Source: CAZVGZ01 sp964627605 | GTDB taxonomy: Bacteria > Latescibacterota > MWCZ01 > CAZVGZ01 | DNA length: 64,000 bases | NCBI GenBank assembly: GCA_964627605.1 | Contig: CAZVGZ010000002.1 | Span: 106,252 to 170,251 of the forward strand | Direction: 5' to 3' | Shown: positions 33,423 through 41,687 of the stretch, in pieces | How the letters are laid out: the number at the start of each line of letters is the position of its first letter | Numbering within the stretch: position 1 is the stretch's first letter | Translations under genes and position numbers: made by a program | Notes under the pieces: generated by a model | Told to the model about the DNA's origin: nothing | Databases searched by the model: none | Seen by the model: the letters and a program-made list of their open reading frames with translations, nothing else

Positions 33423-34655
33423 ATGAAGGCGGTTCAGTACGTAAAGAGCGTCCCTCGCTACCTGATTTTACAGGCGACCAAACGGTGGTGGCCCAAGGTT
33501 GTCACTAGCGTTTTGGCACCGACTAAGCTGCGCGATGTGGAGCCACCTTCGCTCCCGACCCAGAAGTGGGTGAGGATTCGCACACGGATGAGCGGCATCT
33601 GCGGCTCCGATGTAGCCACAGTAGCCGCCAAAGGTAGTGCCTACTTCTCACCGCTGATCTCAACACCGTTTGTCTACGGTCACGAGAATGTCGGTGATGT
33701 GTTCGAGATGGGTACTGACGTTGACCAGTCGTGGTTGGGACGAAGGGTCGTTATTGAGCCGGCTCTGACGTGTGTGGTCAGGGGGATCGAGCCTGTCTGC
33801 GTTCAGTGCGCAAACGGGCAGTTCGCCAACTGCGAAAATGTCACCCAAGGCGACATCGCCCCTGGAATACAGACCGGCTACTGCTTTGATACTGGTGGCG
33901 GATGGAGCTCAGAGTTTGTAGCCCACGAGTGGCAGCTTCATCCTGTACCTGACGAAATGTCAGACGTTACTGCCGTCCTTATTGAGCCGTTTAGTTGCGC
34001 GCTGCATGGTGCTCTGAGGGCGGACGTTCAAATAGGGCAAAGAGTGTTGGTGCTTGGGTGTGGGACCATCGGGCTACTTACCATCGCCGCACTGAGGGCG
34101 TTGGGGGTGTCCAATGAGATCGCTGCGGTAGCGAAATATCCCCATCAGGAGAGACTGGCAACCGATTTTGGAGCCGACGTTGTTCTGAAGCCGGGAAAAA
34201 CGCTCTACGATAAAGTACTAGAGCTCTATGGCGCTCAAAAACATCAGCCAGAGTTGGGGAGGCCCATTTTCGTCGGCGGCGCGGAGGTGGTCTTTGACTG
34301 CGTCGGCTCGTCCACTAGTATTGATGACGCGTTGCGTTTCACCCGCGCCCAGGGGACGACCGTGCTGGTGGGAATGCCAGCGATACCATCGGGGATCGAC
34401 TGGACCGCCATCTGGTACAAAGAGCTCAGGGTGGTCGGGGCCTACGCCTACGGCACTGAAAATATCAATGGTCACGAGCACAGGACATTCGAGATCGCCA
34501 CGCAGCTTCTGTCTGGCGATGCGGCCGATAAGATGTCAGGTCTGGTAGGCGGAAAGTATCGAATAGCGGACTTTCGCAAAGCGATCCACAGCGCACTTTT
34601 CAGCGGAAAGTCTGGCGTGGCAAAAACCGTATTCACGTTTTTGGATGAGGAATAG
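33423..34655 (+). CDS. Zinc-dependent medium-chain dehydrogenase
   Basis: MDR-superfamily alcohol dehydrogenase of 410 residues. The catalytic zinc ligands appear in GICGSD (about residues 59-64) and YGHE (about 86-89). A cysteine cluster CVVRGIEPVCVQC...C (about 118-138) is an altered structural-zinc lobe. The Rossmann motif VLGCGTIGLL lies near 209-218. It belongs to the threonine/sorbitol dehydrogenase-like branch. It is preceded by a 131-base gap after the HAD gene and followed eight bases later by the LarA-like gene. The likely role is oxidation or reduction of a hydroxy-compound that the LarA-like partner isomerises, or of a lipid alcohol; which one is not resolved. Confidence 0.82.
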   Translation: MKAVQYVKSVPRYLILQATKRWWPKVVTSVLAPTKLRDVEPPSLPTQKWVRIRTRMSGICGSDVATVAAKGSAYFSPLISTPFVYGHENVGDVFEMGTDVDQSWLGRRVVIEPALTCVVRGIEPVCVQCANGQFANCENVTQGDIAPGIQTGYCFDTGGGWSSEFVAHEWQLHPVPDEMSDVTAVLIEPFSCALHGALRADVQIGQRVLVLGCGTIGLLTIAALRALGVSNEIAAVAKYPHQERLATDFGADVVLKPGKTLYDKVLELYGAQKHQPELGRPIFVGGAEVVFDCVGSSTSIDDALRFTRAQGTTVLVGMPAIPSGIDWTAIWYKELRVVGAYAYGTENINGHEHRTFEIATQLLSGDAADKMSGLVGGKYRIADFRKAIHSALFSGKSGVAKTVFTFLDEE

Positions 34656-34663
34656 ACGGCAAC

Positions 34664-36280
34664 ATGGCGAATGACAACACGATCTATGTCGAAAAGAGCG
34701 ACCGTCCGTTTTCCATGAATTACGGCGCTGGCTTCTGGACTGAAAAACTACCGGTGGGCACCAGGGTTCTTTACCCGAACCCACCGATGGAGGGGCTTCG
34801 CTACATAAGGGATGCTGTTCACGAAGCCGTTGAGAACCCCCACGGTTGCGATCCTCTTTCCGCTCAATTGACCCCTGGGATGAAAGTCACCATCTGCATC
34901 GACGATATCTCTTTGCCGCTGCCCCCGATGCGGACGCCTGACTTCAGGCAGCAGATGTTGGAGTATCTTCTTGAAAAACTGGGCGACGCAGGTGTTGACG
35001 ATTTTCACATAGTTGTCGCCATCGGCCTTCACAGGCGAATGACCCCTGCCGAAATCAAGCGCTCTGTCGGCCCCAAAGTGTTCAAAGCCTGCTATCCCGA
35101 CAAGCTCTACAACCACGACTCGGAAGACTACGACAACCTCGTTCACTTGGGACACACGGAGCACGACGAGGATGTGGAGCTCAACAAGCGCGCCGTCGAG
35201 TCCGATCTGGTGATATACTGCAATATCAATCTGGTAAAGATGGACGGCGGTCACAAATCCCTCCAGACAGGGATCAGCTCGTACCGAAGCGTCAAACACC
35301 ATCACAACTCCCACACACTCCTGCACTGCGACTCGCTGATGGACCCGCCCAAGTCGGCACTCTACGACAGCGTTGCGCGCATGGGTCGAATCGTAAATGA
35401 GCACATGAACGTCTTTCACATAGAGACCAGTCTTAACAGCGATACATTTCCACACGCGTTCCCGTTTCTCCAAAAACCAGAACGCTCGTGGAACGCGTTT
35501 GACAGAGCACAGCATGCTATCAACAAAACCACGCTGTCGGCGCTTACGCTGTCGGTTGGGCGAAAGATATTTATGCGGATGCCTGCGCCATATCTGGTCA
35601 CCGGTGTCAATGCTGGCAAGACCGAACCGGTTCACGAGCGCACGTTGGCCAAAATACAGGAACAGCAGTGGGTCAAGGTGGATGGGCAGGCCGATGTGGT
35701 GATCGCCGGAGTGCCGTACATATCACCATATAACGTCAACTCCAGTGTTATGAACCCGCTTCTCGTCAACTGCCTGACCGCAGGATATATGTTTCATATG
35801 TACGAGGGCGTTCCGCTGGTTAGGCAGGGCGGCGTGATGATTCTTCCGTGCCCTCTGGAGTACAAATTCGACAAGCGTCACCATCCGTCCTACGTTGACC
35901 TTTTTGAAGAGGCGCTCCCTGATTGCCTGGATCCGGCGGATATGGAGGCCAAATACGAGGAGAAGTACGCCAGCGATCCTGGCTACCTGGACGCCTACCG
36001 CAACGACTTCGCCTACCACGGCGTTCATCCGCTCTACATGTGGTACTGGGCGGCGCTGGGCATGAAGCATATGGGGCAGATTATCTACGTCGGTGCCAAA
36101 TCTGATGAGGCCGCAAAGCGAATGGGGTTTGAGGTGGCACCCAATGTCGCCGAAGCCGTGGAGATGGCCAAAAATATCGTCGGCAAGCCAAACCCTGACA
36201 TCACCTGTTTTCATATGCCGCCTATTTTCGTCTGCGACATGACGGGCACAACCGGCGAATCGGTGCCTACCCATGGCTGA
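34664..36280 (+). CDS. LarA-like / DUF2088 protein
   Basis: A 538-residue protein of the lactate-racemase (LarA) superfamily. The early IDDISLPLPPMRTPDF segment (about residues 80-95) corresponds to the IDDxTRPTP turn, and IVVAIGLHRRMTPAEIK (about 116-132) is the GxHR/P loop that binds the nickel-pincer nucleotide in true LarA proteins. It is about 100 residues longer than Lactobacillus LarA. No LarB/C/E cofactor genes are nearby, so whether it uses the nickel pincer is open. It sits between the dehydrogenase (eight-base gap) and the lipid kinase (eight-base overlap). It could be a 2-hydroxyacid racemase/epimerase, or a repurposed member in lipid or sugar metabolism. Confidence 0.8.
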   Translation: MANDNTIYVEKSDRPFSMNYGAGFWTEKLPVGTRVLYPNPPMEGLRYIRDAVHEAVENPHGCDPLSAQLTPGMKVTICIDDISLPLPPMRTPDFRQQMLEYLLEKLGDAGVDDFHIVVAIGLHRRMTPAEIKRSVGPKVFKACYPDKLYNHDSEDYDNLVHLGHTEHDEDVELNKRAVESDLVIYCNINLVKMDGGHKSLQTGISSYRSVKHHHNSHTLLHCDSLMDPPKSALYDSVARMGRIVNEHMNVFHIETSLNSDTFPHAFPFLQKPERSWNAFDRAQHAINKTTLSALTLSVGRKIFMRMPAPYLVTGVNAGKTEPVHERTLAKIQEQQWVKVDGQADVVIAGVPYISPYNVNSSVMNPLLVNCLTAGYMFHMYEGVPLVRQGGVMILPCPLEYKFDKRHHPSYVDLFEEALPDCLDPADMEAKYEEKYASDPGYLDAYRNDFAYHGVHPLYMWYWAALGMKHMGQIIYVGAKSDEAAKRMGFEVAPNVAEAVEMAKNIVGKPNPDITCFHMPPIFVCDMTGTTGESVPTHG

Positions 36281-37163
36281 CAACCGTCTGCTGATAGTCG
36301 CCAACCCTATATCGGGCTCCGGTCGCAGCAAAAAACTGTGCGAAGCTGTCTGCCTCGAACTCAAGCAACTCGGTGTTGACGTTGAGGTCCGTTGGACCGA
36401 CCAGGTCGGTGCTGCGAAAAGGATTGCTCAAGAGGCGTCAACCGAGGATTGGTCGGTTATCGCGGCGTGCGGCGGTGATGGAACCGTTCACGAGACGATC
36501 AACGGTCTGGTCTCAGACGCGGGAGACCAGCCAGCGTTTGCGGTGATTCCAGCGGGCAAAGGCAACGACCTCGCAAGGGCGTTAGGGATGCCAAACGGGG
36601 CTGCTGAGATAGCGAAACTGTTGAAACTAGACAACCGCAGGTCGATTGATCTTGGCAGGATAGAAGGACAGCTTTTCGCCACGGTCGCCACGTTGGGATT
36701 TGATGCGGAAGTAGCTCGCACAGTGCATGAGGGGTCGATCCCGTTCAGCGGAGTGATTACCTACGTCTTGGCGGTTTTGAAGACTTTGGCGACACACCGT
36801 TGTCAAAAGATGACGCTGACCGGGGATTTCGGCGTGCGGGATGCCAAAATGTTTTTGGCGGCGACGGCCAACACATCAAGCTACGGTGGTGGGATGTTCA
36901 TAGCGCCAGACGCACAGCCAGACGATGGGCTTTTCGACGTGTGCGTCATAGACGAGGTCTCCAAGTTCACAGTTCTGCGGATTTTCCCAAAAGTGTTCGC
37001 TGGCACTCACGCGACGCATCCCAAGGTCGAGATTCTTCGCACTTCGTCGCTCAAGATTGAGACAGACGAGCCGTTCCTGCTGTTCGCCGATGGTGAGCCT
37101 ATTGTCGAAACGCCGACGACGATTGAGATGTTGCCTAAGGCGCTTGAGGTGGTCGTTCCATAG
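36273..37163 (+). CDS. YegS/DagK-family lipid kinase
   Basis: Diacylglycerol-kinase-catalytic-domain protein of 296 residues. The N-terminal ANPISGSG (about residues 10-17), the ATP loop CGGDGTVHETINGL (about 66-79) and IPAGKGNDLARALG (about 92-105) define the family that phosphorylates diacylglycerol, phosphatidylglycerol or sphingoid bases. The start codon overlaps the LarA-like gene by eight bases. Its place at the end of a cluster that begins with an acyltransferase megaenzyme supports a lipid substrate such as the acyl/alkyl-glycerol made upstream. Confidence 0.88.
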   Translation: MADNRLLIVANPISGSGRSKKLCEAVCLELKQLGVDVEVRWTDQVGAAKRIAQEASTEDWSVIAACGGDGTVHETINGLVSDAGDQPAFAVIPAGKGNDLARALGMPNGAAEIAKLLKLDNRRSIDLGRIEGQLFATVATLGFDAEVARTVHEGSIPFSGVITYVLAVLKTLATHRCQKMTLTGDFGVRDAKMFLAATANTSSYGGGMFIAPDAQPDDGLFDVCVIDEVSKFTVLRIFPKVFAGTHATHPKVEILRTSSLKIETDEPFLLFADGEPIVETPTTIEMLPKALEVVVP

Positions 37164-37323
37164 ACGCCAAGCGTATAGACGCGCCTACGATAGATTTGGC
37201 TGTGATGACCCTCCTACCTAAACACACCTTCTCCAAGTCCAAACATCAGATGGCATGGTCGATCAACTCGTTCATGATTGTAGTTTTGTGTTTTCTCAAA
37301 AAAACCCCTCGATCGGAGAGAAG

Positions 37324-37740
37324 ATGTCCGCACTCAAAGGTTTTCACCACATCGCGGTAATGACCACTAAATTCGATGAATCATTCGCTTTCTACCGAGA
37401 CCTGTTGGGTCTGCCGGTGATGCACGCGTGGCAGAGCGGGCCCCGCCGTCTGTGTCTGTTGGCTACCGATCCGTCAAACCCAACTGGTGGGCCGTATGTG
37501 GAGCTGATTGAGTGTGCATCCGACGCGCCGGAACCCGAATCGCATTCCGCACATCCTATAGCGCACCTGACGTTCAGGGTTGATGACGTTGATGATGCAA
37601 TAGAGCCAATCAGGGAAGCTGGGTGTCAGATCACCATCGAGCCGAAAGACGCCATGCTTGGCGACGCGTCTGCCCGACTGGCGTTTTTCACCGGCCCCAA
37701 CGATGAGACTATCGAATTTTTTGCATCAGAGGCTGTGTAG
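37324..37740 (+). CDS. VOC-superfamily protein (glyoxalase/dioxygenase fold)
   Basis: Single vicinal-oxygen-chelate module of 138 residues. It starts at ATG 37324, preceded by GGAGA six bases upstream; an earlier frame to 37255 lacks a site. The beta-alpha-beta-beta-beta halves begin FHHIAVMTTKFDESFAFYRDL (metal ligand His near residue 8) and IAHLTFRVDDVDDAI (His near 80), and it ends NDETIEFF (Glu). Such proteins are glyoxalase I-, epimerase- or dioxygenase-like. The substrate is unknown. It follows the lipid kinase after 160 bases, so membership in that operon is unclear. Confidence 0.85.
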   Translation: MSALKGFHHIAVMTTKFDESFAFYRDLLGLPVMHAWQSGPRRLCLLATDPSNPTGGPYVELIECASDAPEPESHSAHPIAHLTFRVDDVDDAIEPIREAGCQITIEPKDAMLGDASARLAFFTGPNDETIEFFASEAV

Positions 37741-37780
37741 CCTCGCGAGTTCGCCGCAGTTCTTTTTTTGGGAGAGACCT

Positions 37781-38185
37781 ATGCGACCCGATGTTACCCA
37801 GGTATTCCGACGTTTATCGTTTTTGATCGCTGTGGTTGTCCTGTGCCAGAATAGCTTCGGTTTTCAGACCGACGGCTTGACTTCTAAAAGGCGTTCCGCG
37901 CTCCGCACGACAGAGTCCATATCAATTGATGGACGTCTGAATGAGGGTGCCTGGTCAGATGCCCAGACTGCTGGCGGCTTTCTCCAGGTTGAACCAAACG
38001 AGAACTAGCCAGCAAACGAGGCGATCGAAGTCAAAATCCTTTTTGACGACCGCAATGTCTATGTCGGCGTCGTCTGCCACGACAGCAAAGGACAGAACGG
38101 GTTTCGGGCCGTAAGCGCTCTTACCAGTCCGCGCCGCTTTGCCGCCTCGCTTGCGGGGTCGATTGCTGCCGCCGCTGTGGGATAA
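37781..38185 (+). pseudogene. 5' remnant of a secreted DUF5916/CBM9-like protein with in-frame TAG
   Basis: An ATG with GGGAGAG upstream starts a signal peptide (hydrophobic about residues 12-27, ending near FGFQ). Mature sequence with ESISIDGRLNEGAWSDAQTA follows, then TAG at 38006-38008. The same frame continues with ANEAIEVKILFDDRNVYVGV and VCHDSK, the normal next strands of this domain family, before similarity ends and TAA appears at 38183. Intact relatives are many hundreds of residues long. The gene has both a nonsense mutation and a missing 3' part. Confidence 0.7.
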
Positions 38186-38243
38186 TATCGCTCAAAACAG
38201 TCGCGCGGGCCTCGCCTGTCCGTTTCCCAAATCAGGAGTAGGA

Positions 38244-39025
38244 ATGCTATCACTGACCACAGACTATGCTGAAGACAAGGGTGATCCGTCGGAGTATCTG
38301 AGGCGGATTGCTGAGGCGGGTTTTTCGCACACGCACTGGTGTCATCATTGGAATACGGATTTTATGTATTCGCTTGGTGAGATCGAGCAGATAGGGTGGT
38401 GGTTGGATGAGTTTGGGTTGAAGGTGCTGGATTTGCATGGGTCGTGCGGGCCGGAGAAGAACTGGGGGTCGAGCAAGGAGTGGGAGCGGGCTGCCGGGGT
38501 GGAGCTTGTGAAGAACCGGATCGACATGGCTGACAGGTTGGAGGGTGATGAGGTGATAATGCATATCCCAGGAATACCGGGATCAGAGCCGTTGATGAGG
38601 TCGAACCGTTCGCGAGAGAGCGGAACATAAAGGTATGCCCTGAGAACGGGAAGTTTGATGCGATTAAGCATGTTTTTTCGCTGTACGGTCCTGAATATGT
38701 CGGTCTCTGCTACGACTGCGGGCATGGGAATATGGCGGGCGATGGATTGGATGATCTGGAGAGTGTGAAAGACCGTTTGGTGTGCACCCATCTCCATGAC
38801 AACGACAGCCACGGCGACCAGCACAACCCGCTGTTTACAGGCACCGTTGATTGGCCGAGATTGGCGTCAATTATCGCTCGGTCGAGTTATGAGAAGTGCA
38901 TCAGTATGGAGGTGACGCAACCGCTGTCGGGGATTGAGGATGAGACGGAGTTTCTCAAAACGGCTTTTGAGGGTGGTACGAGGTTTTCGGAAATGGTGGA
39001 GCAGGCGCGGCAAAACATTGGGTGA
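38244..39025 (+). pseudogene. Frameshifted sugar-phosphate isomerase/epimerase-like TIM barrel
   Basis: ATG 38244 with AGGAG upstream opens a xylose-isomerase-like TIM barrel (YLRRIAEAGFSHTHWCHHWN, WWLDEFGLKVLDLHG, EVIMHIPGIPG). After about residue 115 the frame ends in a nonsense tail (stop at 38630). The expected continuation is in another frame: AVDEVEPFARERNIKVCPEN, then YVGLCYDCGHGNMAGDGLDD, THLHDNDSHGDQHNPLFTG and a normal end at 39025. About 10-15 residues also seem missing at the junction near 38570-38600. The metal-binding residues of both halves are present, so the break looks recent. Confidence 0.75.
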
Positions 39026-39057
39026 TGAACGGATTTTGATATTCAGGAGGATGCGAG

Positions 39058-40278
39058 TTGAAATTTAAGCAACCGCTAATAGGCAACGCAGAAGCGCTCT
39101 ACGACTACGCCTGTAGTGTGCCGGTAATCGACACTCACGAGCACATCCCCAAATCAGAAGAGGACTACAATCAGGCGACTATCAGGTTTGGCCACCTATT
39201 CAACCCCTATGTGTCCAACGACTTAGCATCTGCGGGGATGCCTTTCCCCAAGGATCAGTGGGCGGCGTTTGTATGCATCGAGGATGATTGGGAGGCCGTC
39301 AAACATGGCAGCTATGCCAGGCCGCTTAGGATAGCGCTCGAATATTTCTACGATGTCGACGATCTCACCCGCGAGAATTTTCTTGATGTCGTCGAGCGGA
39401 TCAATGAGGCGAATACCCCAGGGATCTACAAGCGCGTATTCAACGATGCGTGCGGAATTGAGCGGTCGGTGCTGTGCAGCGGCGTGCTGCCAGATAGAGA
39501 CGACCCGCTCATTGTGGGCAATATCAACTCATCGTCGATGATGCTGACGGGCAAAGCCAGTCTGGACGCGATGTCTGAGGAGATAGGCGGTTCAGCGATC
39601 AACTGTTTGGACGAGCTTGAAGAGATTTCAGGCGAGTGGATGGCGCTCAAAGTTTCTCAAGGAGCGATGGAGTTCAAAAGCAGGGCGATGCCCGTGGAAA
39701 GGCCGGACCGTGATGAGGCGGCGGCGGCACTGTCAAACTTGCTTAAAGAGGAGACGACGTCAGACGAAGAGATGTGTCACCTGTCGGCCTGGTTGAGGGA
39801 GGCGAATGCGGTCAAGTGTGCGGAGCTTGGTGTGCCGCTGGCGCTGCATACTGGGGTGTGGAACGATTTCAGGACTCTGTCGGTGAGTGACATTATCGGG
39901 TTCATAGAGCGCAACCCCGACACCAGGATGGATATATATCATTTGGGCATCCCAGACGTGAGGACCGCGATTCAGGTGGTGAAAAACTATCCGAATGCCT
40001 ACCTCAACCTCTGTTGGGCGCACGTTGTCGCCAGCTACATGGTGGTGAACACCATGAACGAGGCGGTGGACATGGTACCTATGAACAAGATTTTCGCGTT
40101 CGGTGCGGACTATGTGCTGTTTGTGGAAAAAGTGTATGGGCATCTCTTGTTGGCAAGAGAGAATGTCGCCCTGGTGTTGGGCGACCGTGTGGACCGGAAT
40201 CTGATGGATATGTCAGAGGCTATGGAGACGCTAAAAGCGTGGTTTTACGACAACCCCAAACAGTTCTATGGGCTGTAG
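39058..40278 (+). CDS. Amidohydrolase-superfamily protein
   Basis: Metal-dependent hydrolase-like TIM barrel of 406 residues. It starts at TTG 39058, where AGGAGG lies seven bases upstream. The metal site HxH is THEH (His27, His29). Further histidines in ALHTGVWNDFR (about residues 260-270) and MDIYHLGIPD (about 290-300) and Asp in FGADYV fit the superfamily. The layout suggests the uronate-isomerase / amidohydrolase-2 side, with unknown substrate. It follows the broken isomerase by 32 bases and precedes a propeller protein. Confidence 0.8.
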   Translation: MKFKQPLIGNAEALYDYACSVPVIDTHEHIPKSEEDYNQATIRFGHLFNPYVSNDLASAGMPFPKDQWAAFVCIEDDWEAVKHGSYARPLRIALEYFYDVDDLTRENFLDVVERINEANTPGIYKRVFNDACGIERSVLCSGVLPDRDDPLIVGNINSSSMMLTGKASLDAMSEEIGGSAINCLDELEEISGEWMALKVSQGAMEFKSRAMPVERPDRDEAAAALSNLLKEETTSDEEMCHLSAWLREANAVKCAELGVPLALHTGVWNDFRTLSVSDIIGFIERNPDTRMDIYHLGIPDVRTAIQVVKNYPNAYLNLCWAHVVASYMVVNTMNEAVDMVPMNKIFAFGADYVLFVEKVYGHLLLARENVALVLGDRVDRNLMDMSEAMETLKAWFYDNPKQFYGL

Positions 40279-40436
40279 AATCGTGCTTACGAGTCGGTGA
40301 GTTAGGCTGTTGATCGAGTCGCTCAGTCTGGCGATGGCTCTGGCATACTTGGTCTTTGTGAGGTATCGGACTATTCTTGTGGCGTTAGAGAGTTACATGC
40401 AAACAGTGTTTACCACCACGCCGGGGAGTTTTTGAG

Positions 40437-41558
40437 ATGATATCCATTGCGCATCCGCTGCCTGAAGTCTACGAGCGCAAACACGGCAAGATCAACGATC
40501 TGCGGTCGATCACGCATAACCCAAAGCGAGGCGAGGACTGGATCGCCACAACCACAACGCTCTTCAACCCGAACGACGGCCTGATTTACGCGGGCCTGAC
40601 AAGCCGCGATGGGGATATTCTGTACTCCTACGACCGCTCGACGGGAAAAGCGACTTGTTGTGACTACCTCTCTGTGCGGGTTGAAGGGGAGATCAAAGTC
40701 CATCGCTCGCTGGAGTTGGGGCCTGATGGAAAGCTTTATAGCGGTTCGGCTGGATTGGTTGACCGGAAGACGAGAGACGCCCACCCAGGCGGGCAGCTAT
40801 GGTCCTATGACCCGGCGACAGGGGAGTACGACGTGTTTGGTATTCCGGTACCCCACGACTACGTGCAGCACATCACTGTCGATTTTGAGCGACAGGTGAT
40901 GTACGGCGGCACATATCCTACTCCGTGGTTCTTTGCGTTTGACCTGAAGACGCGCACGACCAAAAAGTGCTCTTACTCCGGTGCGCTTCCTCACAGATCT
41001 GTTGTGGCTGATGACGGCAAAGTTTGGAGCGGGTACTCGATGTCGATGGACCTGGCCAATGGCGACAACATGCTGATGACCTACGATCCTGACACGAACG
41101 ACATCACATACCACGATTTTGGTTTGCCGATGGTGGGAACATCTGACCCTCGCCAGATTGATGACATGGTTAACCTCGGCGATGGTTATATCTACGCCTC
41201 CACTGTCAGCGGCGGATTCTCACGCATCAATCCGAAAACATGCGACATTGAGTGGTACGGCAAACCGTCGAGGGGGATGCGGTTGGCAGGGATAGATGAG
41301 GCGCCTGATGGACGGCTGTTCATTACCACCGGCGCGTTTTATGGTATGCACAAGGACGACGCCCCGTGCCACGTTTTCGCCGTCGACAGGGACACGAAGC
41401 AGTTCTATGACTATGGCATTATCGAAGACCCCGACTTCGGTGACGGATGTCAGGTGGTGCATCACCTGTCAATCGACGATGAAGGCACGCTTTGGGTCGG
41501 TGAGACCGACACCCACAACCGTTCAGGTTGTCTGTGGGAGTGCCACCTGGAGGATTGA
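40437..41558 (+). CDS. Uncharacterised beta-propeller protein
   Basis: Cytoplasmic-looking 373-residue protein with repeated strand patterns ending in YSYDRSTGK, WSYDPATGEYD, FAFDLKTR, MTYDPDTND, FSRINPKT and FAVDRDTKQ. These are blade ends of a six- or seven-bladed propeller of the SMP-30/streptogramin-lyase-like or WD-like class. No signal peptide is seen. Family members may bind or cleave sugars or lactones. I assign no function. It is flanked by the amidohydrolase and the phosphodiesterase on the same strand. Confidence 0.72.
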   Translation: MISIAHPLPEVYERKHGKINDLRSITHNPKRGEDWIATTTTLFNPNDGLIYAGLTSRDGDILYSYDRSTGKATCCDYLSVRVEGEIKVHRSLELGPDGKLYSGSAGLVDRKTRDAHPGGQLWSYDPATGEYDVFGIPVPHDYVQHITVDFERQVMYGGTYPTPWFFAFDLKTRTTKKCSYSGALPHRSVVADDGKVWSGYSMSMDLANGDNMLMTYDPDTNDITYHDFGLPMVGTSDPRQIDDMVNLGDGYIYASTVSGGFSRINPKTCDIEWYGKPSRGMRLAGIDEAPDGRLFITTGAFYGMHKDDAPCHVFAVDRDTKQFYDYGIIEDPDFGDGCQVVHHLSIDDEGTLWVGETDTHNRSGCLWECHLED

Positions 41559-41687
41559 TGGCTGAATGCTGACCCGTTCTTTTGGGGATGGCAGATAAAT
41601 ATATGACTGTTTTCGGGGCGGCTCAGGTGTCAAACGAGACACGGGACTGCCCCGCACACGTTTAACTCGGATCGCAGAGGCGACGCG

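Noticed and set aside
34748..35635. 295-codon antisense frame within the LarA-like gene
   Set aside because: No ribosome-binding site or motif; lies wholly inside a clearly coding gene.
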